DNA from: Candidatus Cloacimonadota bacterium
GTDB lineage: Bacteria; Cloacimonadota; Cloacimonadia; Cloacimonadales; TCS61
Length of the DNA: 10,966 bases
NCBI GenBank assembly: GCA_021108055.1
Contig: JAIORR010000211.1
Location: forward strand, 1 to 10,966
Direction: 5' to 3'
This document shows, one piece after another, positions 1-7,029 of the stretch. The notes under the pieces are model-generated. The model saw nothing but the letters and a program-made list of their open reading frames with translations, was not told the DNA's origin and did no database searches. A program made the translations under genes and the position numbers. The number at the start of each line of letters is the position of its first letter. Position 1 is the stretch's first letter.

Positions 1-1817
1 TAAATCTCATCTACTGTTACATTTACCCTGATATTGGGTTTACCGGGAGCTATTAAAACCGGAAAATCATTACTCAATCTATCAACGGCTCGAGTTCCCA
101 ATCCGGGAACAATCCTCAATAATCCATCTTCTTTTTTGATGCGATGAGACCATCTGAAATCATTATTTGTGAAGCCAACTCCCGCAAATGCAGGTAAATA
201 ATAATTTCCAACTTTAACTCCAACAACTTCCTGGATCATCACAGCCATTTCTTCGTAAAAATCAAGCAGTTCTCTTTCTTTGCGATATTCGATCGGATCC
301 GGTCCGAATGTAGAAGCATAAACTTCTGCGATTGCGTCCATCAAAGCATTTAGCCGTTCTTCTTTGTCTCCCTGATTTGCCAGGAAAAGACTTTTATATT
401 TTCCCGAGAATGCAGAGCCAAACCTGTCTTCCAGCAAGCTCGAGCTTCTCACAATAATAGGTTTTTCACCAAAATCATCGAGAGCTACAGATAAACCTTT
501 AATAATTTCCGGTGGAAAATACGAATTCTTGAAGAGCTGAATTATATTTGGATATTCTTCTCTGATCTGCTCATTATCCTTGTATTTTTGTTCGATCACT
601 TCTTCAAGATTGTTATAATTCAGAAAATGCATCAAGGTATCTGATGTCACATACCAGGTTTTTGGAGTTTTTATACTTTTCTTAAAATCTTCATCAAGAC
701 CCTGCATATTTTTTATAATACAACTGGCAAGATAGATACCGGCACTCTTCCCACCCAGCTTTCCTCTACTATTATTTGGATATATGGAATGTTTCAAGAT
801 AGTATGAAAATCTTCTATATCAACAAATTTCTTAGCAACATTGATGAAATGCAATTGATCGGAAAAAAATCTGTGAATTATCATTACGGAAGTATTTTTC
901 TTTGCCGTGTCAGTAAATTCGATCTTTTCCTGGTCTGTGTGCAGATATTTTGTAATTGCATCGATAATATCACTAATGGAAGTATTAATGTTTTCAAGAG
1001 TTTTTATTAGAAAGCTTATTTTATCTTCTTTGATCCACTTTTGAAGGATGGAGAATATCTTATCACTGTTAATATATTCTGATGCAATATCAAAAGTTTT
1101 ATCACAAACCGATATCATTGAAATGGTTTTCTGTTTTTGAATTGGTATATTTTCATTATAGGCGGAAAGGGATTCTTTAGATTCTTTTCCTCTTTCACAA
1201 CTATAGGTTTCTAATAACTGTCTTGCTTTTTTCGATCCTGTCCAGGATAGATAGTTCAACATTTTCCTTGATATTTTCAAATACAGGTCGAGGTCGGTTC
1301 TTTTTAAGAGGTTGATGATAATTCTCCATTCCTCTTTTTTATTTAGATCGATCTCTTTTTTTGCTTTTTGCCATTTTTCCATTTCGATCTTGATATTTTT
1401 ATGAAAAATAAATTGGCTTAACCTTTCGGCAATTGTAAGTAATAATTTTTCCTCTTCCGGTAGAAATATATCACCACTTGTAACGCTGATATTTTCTGTG
1501 TAAAAAATCTGTATCTTACCAAAGATCTTTCTATTTATTTTGATATCTGCACTAAGAGACCATTTTGTTTCTTTAAAGCTTTTTCGTATATATTCTTTAT
1601 TTTGATAAATGATCCTAACTTCACATATATCTACAAATTGCCATCCGGAAATTATAATATCCAAAAGCTCGGTGAATACACTTTCATTATCTTTTTCAAA
1701 ATCCTGTAGTATCTCCTCAACTCTATATAAACATCTTAACTCTTTTTCTCTCTCATGAAGAATACTGATTATTTCTTCATTAATTTTATCTAATTTGTCT
1801 TTTTTATTTTCTTTCAT
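1..1817 (-). CDS. GAF-like plus PEP/pyruvate-binding (PPDK_N) domain protein, 3' end outside window
   Basis: The frame is open from an ATG at 1817 to the left edge, giving 605 codons without a stop; the C-terminus is missing. Residues ~30-140 read like a small GAF-type sensory domain, ending in FLPEEEKLLLTIAERLSQF, a typical GAF-style C-terminal helix. Residues ~350-605 are the ATP-grasp nucleotide-binding domain of PEP synthase/PPDK: GGKSAGIYLA near 356, IIVRSSSLLEDRF near 454-466, YASTFG, then MAVMIQEVVG, AGVGFTNN and VPGLGTRAVDR. The stretch between (about 140-350) is lysine-rich and unassigned. The start codon overlaps the stop of the upstream paralogue by 4 nt (ATGA), with AGGAG 10 nt upstream, so translation is probably coupled. 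Family members bind ATP and phosphorylate a histidine in a separate domain. Whether a catalytic phosphohistidine domain follows cannot be seen. Substrate and physiological role are unknown. Confidence 0.85.
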   Translation of the reverse strand, partial: MKENKKDKLDKINEEIISILHEREKELRCLYRVEEILQDFEKDNESVFTELLDIIISGWQFVDICEVRIIYQNKEYIRKSFKETKWSLSADIKINRKIFGKIQIFYTENISVTSGDIFLPEEEKLLLTIAERLSQFIFHKNIKIEMEKWQKAKKEIDLNKKEEWRIIINLLKRTDLDLYLKISRKMLNYLSWTGSKKARQLLETYSCERGKESKESLSAYNENIPIQKQKTISMISVCDKTFDIASEYINSDKIFSILQKWIKEDKISFLIKTLENINTSISDIIDAITKYLHTDQEKIEFTDTAKKNTSVMIIHRFFSDQLHFINVAKKFVDIEDFHTILKHSIYPNNSRGKLGGKSAGIYLASCIIKNMQGLDEDFKKSIKTPKTWYVTSDTLMHFLNYNNLEEVIEQKYKDNEQIREEYPNIIQLFKNSYFPPEIIKGLSVALDDFGEKPIIVRSSSLLEDRFGSAFSGKYKSLFLANQGDKEERLNALMDAIAEVYASTFGPDPIEYRKERELLDFYEEMAVMIQEVVGVKVGNYYLPAFAGVGFTNNDFRWSHRIKKEDGLLRIVPGLGTRAVDRLSNDFPVLIAPGKPNIRVNVTVDEI

Positions 1818-3541
1818 TTCAAAGCTACTCCTATTCCATTTCTACCATCTAACATAATTTTCAAAGGTGAAGACAACCTCACATGTTGAACATATTTTGT
1901 TTCATTAATGATCTTCTGCTGCAAAAGCCAGTTCCAGTTGATTTTTATCTTCTGAGTATTTTTGCATGAAAAATAAAAAATGCCAAAGCTGGTTATGTTA
2001 TGAAAAAAATGAGAACCCTGACTATAATCCGGGTTCATATCCGGCAAACTGGATTCTACGATAATTTTTGCACCGGATATTTGATTCCATACCACTGGAA
2101 TTCCCAACCACGGATCAGAGGTTCCCCATCTGCCAAAGCCAATTAAAAGATAATCGATGTCTTTATCTACCAGAGAAGAATTAATTTCATCGATCTCCAT
2201 TGCCATTGCTTGTGTATATTCTGCTCTGAAATCATTCGGTTTGATAAATACAATATCTTTGATCGTATCATTGATGCCGTTCCCCATAATATGATTGGAA
2301 TAAATAAATATTTTATCTTGTTCATTATCCTCGATATGAACATCGACCAGTTTATTTGAAACGACCATCGGTCTGACCTGTAAAAAACCAAACCTGGCAG
2401 GATTATTATTCTCAGGATCGTAAACCATGGCAAATTCTATTTCAACCTGAGTTTTAAATTTTTCTTCGGATATTTTTAATATCTTCTTAACCAGTTCATT
2501 AAAAGGAATGACCTTTGTTTTTAGAATGGGAGCAAAATTTATCACCCTGGGTCCATAACCCGATATTCCCGAATATATTCTATCAGATTGAATATCATAC
2601 GTGGAACAGAGATTCCTGATTATTTTGTCTTCTTCGGCTTCTTTCAATGAATATTTCTCGAGGTATTCTGTTTCTTTGATCGGATCGTATTCTGAAATAT
2701 TTCCCATATTAACAGCCCAGAATTCTGTTTGCGTCATTTTCAACATATCGTTAGTTGAATTGAATGGTGGAGGAGAAGTGGGAAATTCGGGGGAATAGCT
2801 CCAGACCTTTCCACCATCTACAATCGATTTTCCCAACCCCAAAGCAAGGCTCACCACACCACCTTCCGGTTTAGATTTTCCTGTAGGATAAAAATTATAT
2901 GATCTGGCAACACCGGAAATAGTCGGATAAAATCTCTCTCCATATTTTTCACCAACAATTTCCTGGATAACAACAGCCATTTTTTCTTGTTTAATATCTT
3001 TTTTTATAGCTTTAAAATAATTTTTGGAATTACCGAAAAAAGTGGAAGCATAAACAAATTTTATAGCTTCTACTAATTTATTGAAACGTGTTTTAGTATC
3101 AAACTGATTATTAGGAATCATCTTTGTTTCAAATATTCCGGCAAGCGGTTCGAACATTTTATCTTCAAAAAGGCTTGATGATCGAATAGCAAGAGGTTTA
3201 TAGATCTTTGAAATTAAGCTGTAAAGATCTCCATCGATGAAAGCCGGCAAGCTTGCTTTTTGAAATTCATTTGCAATAATATCATCAGATTGATCTGATA
3301 ATGCAATTTCATAAAGGTTATTTTCCTTCATAAAAATATCGAAAATATCTGTTAAAATTACCGTCATATTAGGAATATCAACAATAATATCATCGTATTT
3401 ATTATCTTTGAAAGCAGCATCTATTGTGTCCTTCATCAAGATCAAGCTGGAAGCTTTGCCACCCGGTTCGTCATTGCCAATAAAATTAAAACTGCTGTGC
3501 TTATACATAAGGTTTCTATCGAATGTTATTTTTTTATTCAT
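1814..3541 (-). CDS. Stand-alone PEP/pyruvate-binding (PPDK_N) domain protein with an uncharacterised C-terminal domain
   Basis: A 575-residue protein. Residues ~25-395 form a full PPDK_N ATP-grasp domain: GGKASS (27-32), LAIRSSSLFED (117-127), LAGIFET (133-139), VYASTFFG (163-170), MAVVIQEIVG (188-197), ISGVARS (208-214), LGLGKSIVDGG (234-244), VEIEFAMV (366-373) and FLQVRPMV (386-393). The last two motifs are the acidic and arginine end of the nucleotide site in this family. PEP synthase would continue with a swivelling histidine domain and a PEP barrel. Here residues ~430-575 instead contain IGFGRWGTSDPWLGIPVVW (467-485) and SQGSHFFHN (507-515), which I associate with hypothetical FCB-group PPDK_N proteins of unknown role. 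It is therefore unlikely to be a complete PEP synthase. The start is the only ATG fitting the domain; a modest purine-rich AAGGGAA precedes it. It lies downstream of a terminator, so it probably has its own promoter, which I could not identify confidently. Confidence 0.85.
   Translation of the reverse strand: MNKKITFDRNLMYKHSSFNFIGNDEPGGKASSLILMKDTIDAAFKDNKYDDIIVDIPNMTVILTDIFDIFMKENNLYEIALSDQSDDIIANEFQKASLPAFIDGDLYSLISKIYKPLAIRSSSLFEDKMFEPLAGIFETKMIPNNQFDTKTRFNKLVEAIKFVYASTFFGNSKNYFKAIKKDIKQEKMAVVIQEIVGEKYGERFYPTISGVARSYNFYPTGKSKPEGGVVSLALGLGKSIVDGGKVWSYSPEFPTSPPPFNSTNDMLKMTQTEFWAVNMGNISEYDPIKETEYLEKYSLKEAEEDKIIRNLCSTYDIQSDRIYSGISGYGPRVINFAPILKTKVIPFNELVKKILKISEEKFKTQVEIEFAMVYDPENNNPARFGFLQVRPMVVSNKLVDVHIEDNEQDKIFIYSNHIMGNGINDTIKDIVFIKPNDFRAEYTQAMAMEIDEINSSLVDKDIDYLLIGFGRWGTSDPWLGIPVVWNQISGAKIIVESSLPDMNPDYSQGSHFFHNITSFGIFYFSCKNTQKIKINWNWLLQQKIINETKYVQHVRLSSPLKIMLDGRNGIGVALK
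1828..1832 (-). promoter_or_regulatory. Ribosome binding site inside the upstream gene, serving the coupled downstream start
   Basis: AGGAG on the minus strand lies 10 nt before the ATG at 1817 and within the last codons of the 575-residue gene. Together with the ATGA stop/start overlap this supports translational coupling. The spacing is slightly long, which fits dependence on ribosomes terminating at the upstream gene. Confidence 0.6.
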
Positions 3542-3575
3542 TTAAAAAGTTCCCTTTTTTGCAATTGTACTCTAT

Positions 3576-3605
3576 AAAAAAATGCAGGGAGCTTTTGCCC
3601 CCTGC
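3576..3605 (-). terminator. Rho-independent terminator of the glutamate dehydrogenase gene
   Basis: Read on the minus strand, GCAGGGGGC and GCTCCCTGC form a 9-bp stem (one G-U wobble) with an AAAA loop, followed by A and seven T. It starts 15 nt beyond the glutamate dehydrogenase stop codon and ends 34 nt before the next gene's ATG. It separates the dehydrogenase transcript from the downstream PPDK_N pair. Confidence 0.9.
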
Positions 3606-3620
3606 TGTAATTAGTGAATG

Positions 3621-4904
3621 CTATATCCAACCTCTATCTTTAGAAGCCTGAGCAACTTTATTGATCGAGATCACATAAGCTGCATCTCGCATATAAAGAT
3701 TTTTTTCCCGGGCAAGCTTGGAAACATCAAGATACGCTGAAGTCATTTTAACATCCAGTTTCCCAAAGACTTCATCCTTTTCCCAGAAATAATTCATATT
3801 GCACTGAACCTGTTCAAAATAGCTGCAGGTTACTCCACCTGCATTTGCCAGGAAATCCGGGATCATAAAGATTCCTTTTTCCTTAATAACTTCGTCAGCT
3901 TCAGGTGTAGTCGGTCCGTTTGCTCCTTCTGCGATCATTTTCACTTTTGAATTTATTTTGTTAACATTATCTTTTGTGATCTGGTTTTCCAGAGCAGCAG
4001 GAATAAGAATATCAACTTCCTGCTCGATCCATTTATCTCCGGATAATACTTCATAACCGATAGCTTTGGCTTTTTCTTTGTCGATACCACCAAATCTATC
4101 CGTGATAGATAATAGCTCATCAACATCGATCCCATCAGCTTTCTTGAAAGTATAAGAAGTGCTGTCAGCCTGATCCCAGCTTGATACGCAAATAACTTTT
4201 CCACCTAACTGATTATAAAGTTTTATCGCATATTGCGACACATTTCCAAAGCCCTGGAATGCTGCTGTTGTATCTGCCGGATTGATATTCATTTCCTTCA
4301 AAGCTTCTCTCACTGTGAAGATCACGCCATAACCGGTTGCTTCTGTTCTTCCCAGCGAACCACCCATTTCAACAGGTTTTCCAGTGATCATTCCCGGATA
4401 TTTTGCTCCGTGAATAGCTTCATATTCATCGAGCATCCAAAGCATATGCTGTGCATTAGTCATCACATCCGGTGCCGGGACATCCTGCAATGGTCCAACA
4501 TTACGTGCAATTTGTCTCACCCAGCCTCTACATATCTGTTCCTGTTCTCTTTCACTCAAATTGTGAGGATCACAAATGACTCCGCCTTTACTTCCGCCGA
4601 GTGGAATATCCACAACTGCACATTTCCAGGTCATCCACATCGATAATGCACGAACTGTGTCCACTGTTTCCTGCGGATGGAATCTGATCCCACCTTTGCC
4701 GGGTCCTCTGGCGTCATTATGCTGACATCTGAACCCACGAAAAACTTTAGAGGTTCCATCATCCATTTTTACAGGAATACTGAAATGATATTCCCTTAAC
4801 GGATTTCTTAATAGAGCCTTTGTTGCTTCATCAAGATTTAAGATCTCGGCAACATCATCGAATTGCTTTTGAGCCATTGCAAATGCGTTGAATTCTTTAC
4901 TCAT
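3621..4904 (-). CDS. gdhA: Glutamate dehydrogenase, hexameric type
   Basis: Catalyses reversible oxidative deamination of L-glutamate to 2-oxoglutarate and ammonia with NAD(P), in the cytoplasm. At 427 residues it has the length of the small hexameric class. The N-terminal Glu/Leu/Phe/Val dehydrogenase domain shows GPGKGGIRFH (67-76), MTWKCAVVDIPLGGSKGG (91-108; K106 fits the catalytic lysine) and PAPDVMTN (143-150). The C-terminal Rossmann domain shows GRTEATGYG (185-193) and the dinucleotide motif FQGFGNVSQ (216-224). Later conserved blocks are IPAALENQIT, IAEGANGPTTPEAD and PDFLANAGGVTCSYFE. An ATG 11 codons upstream (4937) is open, but I chose 4904 because AGAGGAG sits 6 nt before it and MSKEF is the usual family beginning. 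Cofactor preference is not clear: the loop after the second Rossmann strand reads CVSSWDQ. It is monocistronic by the downstream terminator. In an amino-acid-fermenting organism it would serve glutamate catabolism, but the direction is inference. Confidence 0.96.
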   Translation of the reverse strand: MSKEFNAFAMAQKQFDDVAEILNLDEATKALLRNPLREYHFSIPVKMDDGTSKVFRGFRCQHNDARGPGKGGIRFHPQETVDTVRALSMWMTWKCAVVDIPLGGSKGGVICDPHNLSEREQEQICRGWVRQIARNVGPLQDVPAPDVMTNAQHMLWMLDEYEAIHGAKYPGMITGKPVEMGGSLGRTEATGYGVIFTVREALKEMNINPADTTAAFQGFGNVSQYAIKLYNQLGGKVICVSSWDQADSTSYTFKKADGIDVDELLSITDRFGGIDKEKAKAIGYEVLSGDKWIEQEVDILIPAALENQITKDNVNKINSKVKMIAEGANGPTTPEADEVIKEKGIFMIPDFLANAGGVTCSYFEQVQCNMNYFWEKDEVFGKLDVKMTSAYLDVSKLAREKNLYMRDAAYVISINKVAQASKDRGWI

Positions 4905-4910
4905 TTTCTT

Positions 4911-4917
4911 CTCCTCT
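4911..4917 (-). promoter_or_regulatory. Ribosome binding site deciding the glutamate dehydrogenase start
   Basis: AGAGGAG on the minus strand lies 6 nt upstream of the ATG at 4904. The alternative upstream ATG at 4937 has no comparable site and would place this motif inside the coding region. Confidence 0.8.
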
Positions 4918-4983
4918 GTCACGGTATATCTGATCAATCGAATGGAACAGAGAAACCGGACTTTTGTTATTTATTTTGTTTCC

Positions 4984-4997
4984 TTTTTTTTTTTTTT
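4984..4997. repeat. 14-nt homopolymeric T tract
   Basis: Fourteen consecutive T on the plus strand (A on the minus strand), 80 nt upstream of the glutamate dehydrogenase start. It could act as an A-tract/UP-type element or be prone to slippage. No promoter boxes flank it at convincing spacing. Confidence 0.8.
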
Positions 4998-5277
4998 AAA
5001 AATAAAGTCAATATGTTTATATCGTTTTCATTATTTTATTTTATTTTCTAAAATATTTCTATGTAAGTATTATATTTTATAATAGATTGAAATGTAATAT
5101 TTATTACCGTAAAATTATATTTTATAGACAAGAATTCCTGGAATATCCTTATTGTAAAAATAGTAACGTGCTGCCCTTTTATCTTGACATAATATGAGTG
5201 TAAAAAGTTTTTTTTGGAATATATGAAGTAGCGTAATAAAATTTATGAAAGATTATGAAAGAAATTGTTTGCTGTCT

Positions 5278-5406
5278 TTCCGAAGCTTGTCTGCCGAAGG
5301 CATGGCTTACAACAAAGGAATACTTACATTTTAGATTCGGAAAGTTATAGCTTATTCGTAACCTTCCGAATCTTAATATAAGCAAAAATGAAAGAAAGCT
5401 TCGGAA
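5278..5406. repeat. Nested inverted repeat, MITE- or palindromic-repeat-like
   Basis: Outer arms TTCCGAAGCTT (5278-5288) and AAGCTTCGGAA (5396-5406) are exact inverted copies about 107 nt apart. Inside them AGATTCGGAAAGTTA (5333-5347) and TAACCTTCCGAATCT (5359-5373) form a 15-bp stem with one mismatched or wobble position and an 11-nt loop. All arms share the core TTCGGAA/TTCCGAA. There is no T run after the hairpin, and the flanking genes are divergent, so it is not a terminator. The right outer arm ends 22 nt before the Wzi-like start and so probably lies in its leader. Related words recur at 10765-10960, which supports a dispersed family. No transposase is encoded inside. Confidence 0.65.
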
Positions 5407-5428
5407 GGAAAAGAGAAAAGGATTAAAT

Positions 5429-7024
5429 ATGAAAAGAGTTATAGTTCTTATTATGTTGTTATATGCAATTTCGATTTTTGCCCGATATGAAGATATAAGC
5501 TGGAATACACCGCAATTAACTTCAAACAATTCAATATCATTTTTAGAAAAGAACATAAATGAATCCAAATTATTCTCGATGAAAAATATCTGGGTAGTAC
5601 ATGATTCTTCTTCCTTTAACTTCGCACTTTTCTCCTGGCAGGATTTTAAACATTCAATCGGCAATTTCTTTTCGCAGGATGATAATTCATATTTTCTTTT
5701 GTATCATACACAGGATTATCACTTCAAAGAAGCTAAGAATTTTGGTTACCCTAAAATTTCCGATAGATATCCTTCATCAATACCATTAACATCTCTTCTC
5801 AGATTCAGCATACATACCGGATGTGACTTCGTTAAATCAGAAAAAGAAAGTTATTACTTTGTTTATTATGGTTCTAAAGTTTCAGGATATTTTGAAAAAA
5901 AGTTATACTTTTACTGCTATTGGTGGGCTGGTCATTTTTCAGGAGATACGGATTTTGCTGAAAAATCAAAACTGATCGACAGTTGGACACAAGATTCCAG
6001 CGATAACGACCAGATCCATCTGGATAACATCTCCGGCAAAATATCCTATCGAACTCGATTCTGGTCTCTTTCTGTTGGCAGAGGAAAATATGAGATCGGG
6101 AATAATATCGGTGGAAGTATCATCTTAAATGATGACTGCAATGATTACGGATACTTCAGCAATAAATTTGATTTTAAAAATCTTTCAATATCCTTTTTAC
6201 ATGCAACCTTAATACCAGACAGTACAAGTGCCGAATCCGGAGATGATTCGTACTATTATAAACATTATGAAGACAAATATCTTGTTGTTCATAAAATAGA
6301 ATGGCAGCCTTCCAAAGAATTTATGCTCTTTTTTGGTGAAGAAGTTATTTACGGAGGACGCAGTATCGACCCCAGCTACATTTTACCTCACACCTTTTGG
6401 AGAGCGACTGAGCATAACCTTGGAGACCGGGATAATGTAATGATTTTCACAGGTTTTTTATGGAAACCAATTTATAAAAATTATCTCTATCTTAATTTCG
6501 TTTTTGATGAACTGAAAAAGAGCGAAATATTCGGTGACTGGTGGGGAAATAAATACGCTGTTCAAATTGGTAATTCTTTTTTCTTTAACGAGGAAAAAGA
6601 TACAAAATTAACACTTGAATTCACTGCCCTGAGACCATGGATCTATACTCACAAAATTTTATATGATAAATTTTCCCATGATGATATTGGGCTTGGTTTT
6701 CCGGAAGGAAGTAATTTAATACAATATTCAGGAGAGTTTAATTACAATATTCGTACTAATCTAAATTTGAATATCCATGGTTCTTTCACCAGACAGGGAA
6801 GTGTCGGCAACGATTTCAGTATTAATTATGAAACGCGTGATGAAACGTTAGATAACGGCACACATTGGCTGGAAGGAGATATTACTGACAAAGTTTCCAT
6901 TTGTCCCGTTATTACCTGGCAGCCGCTTTCCCATCATAAACTGAAATTAGGAATGAACATTTCCAAAATCGATGATGAAAATTTTGAAGAAGAAATCATG
7001 ATCAGTTATCAGGCAATTTACTAA
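5429..7024 (+). CDS. Probable outer-membrane beta-barrel, Wzi-like capsule/surface glycan protein
   Basis: A 531-residue protein with a signal peptide: MKR, a hydrophobic stretch to about residue 18, and likely cleavage after IFA (16-18). The rest is rich in aromatic residues and alternating beta patterns, without helical membrane segments, and ends in ISYQAIY, which suits an outer-membrane barrel terminus. Blocks resembling the Wzi capsule-assembly family are VGRGKYEIGNNIGGSIILND (216-235, the equivalent of the GR...GPG...LIL block), FFGEEVIYGG (301-310), YILPHTFWRATEHN (317-330), GDRDN (332-336) and YLNFVFDEL (354-362). Wzi binds capsular or extracellular polysaccharide at the outer membrane. 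AAAAGGA precedes the start at suitable spacing. The glycosyltransferase gene follows after 5 nt, supporting a shared transcript and a surface-glycan role. The Wzi assignment is by motif resemblance; a different barrel family remains possible. Confidence 0.65.
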   Translation: MKRVIVLIMLLYAISIFARYEDISWNTPQLTSNNSISFLEKNINESKLFSMKNIWVVHDSSSFNFALFSWQDFKHSIGNFFSQDDNSYFLLYHTQDYHFKEAKNFGYPKISDRYPSSIPLTSLLRFSIHTGCDFVKSEKESYYFVYYGSKVSGYFEKKLYFYCYWWAGHFSGDTDFAEKSKLIDSWTQDSSDNDQIHLDNISGKISYRTRFWSLSVGRGKYEIGNNIGGSIILNDDCNDYGYFSNKFDFKNLSISFLHATLIPDSTSAESGDDSYYYKHYEDKYLVVHKIEWQPSKEFMLFFGEEVIYGGRSIDPSYILPHTFWRATEHNLGDRDNVMIFTGFLWKPIYKNYLYLNFVFDELKKSEIFGDWWGNKYAVQIGNSFFFNEEKDTKLTLEFTALRPWIYTHKILYDKFSHDDIGLGFPEGSNLIQYSGEFNYNIRTNLNLNIHGSFTRQGSVGNDFSINYETRDETLDNGTHWLEGDITDKVSICPVITWQPLSHHKLKLGMNISKIDDENFEEEIMISYQAIY

Positions 7025-7029
7025 AAAAT

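Larger units (their letters stand above)
4905..5428. other. Divergent intergenic region, 524 bp
   Basis: This lies between the divergently transcribed glutamate dehydrogenase and Wzi-like genes and must hold both promoters. From left to right it contains the dehydrogenase leader, a 14-nt T run (4984-4997), a strongly AT-rich tract (about 5000-5160), an isolated TTGACA at 5184-5189 without a well-spaced TATAAT partner, and a nested inverted repeat (5278-5406). Short ORFs across it lack recognisable sequence or good ribosome binding sites. I see no convincing gene here. Confidence 0.7.

Noticed and set aside
789..1010. 73-codon plus-strand open frame
   Set aside because: It is antisense to the continuous PPDK_N/GAF reading frame on the minus strand, which runs without stops and keeps conserved motifs in frame on its far side.
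1..3541. Annotation of the two PPDK_N proteins as PEP synthase (ppsA)
   Set aside because: The complete member lacks the swivelling histidine and PEP-barrel domains needed for that reaction; only the nucleotide-binding domain is shared.
4233..4646. 137-codon plus-strand open frame
   Set aside because: It lies entirely opposite glutamate dehydrogenase; the Cys/His/Ser-rich translation is typical of an antisense shadow of a coding gene.
5184..5189. TTGACA as a -35 box for the Wzi-like gene
   Set aside because: No TATAAT-like hexamer lies 16-18 nt downstream and the site is 240 nt from the start codon with the repeat in between; too weak to annotate as a promoter.
5333..5373. Hairpin as a Rho-independent terminator
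   Set aside because: No T run follows on either strand, and the flanking genes are divergent, so no transcript would need to end here.
5179..5664. 161-codon minus-strand open frame across the repeat and the start of the Wzi-like gene
   Set aside because: It overlaps a well-supported gene with a signal peptide and ribosome site and runs through a palindromic repeat. The translation has no recognisable domain and no good ribosome binding site.
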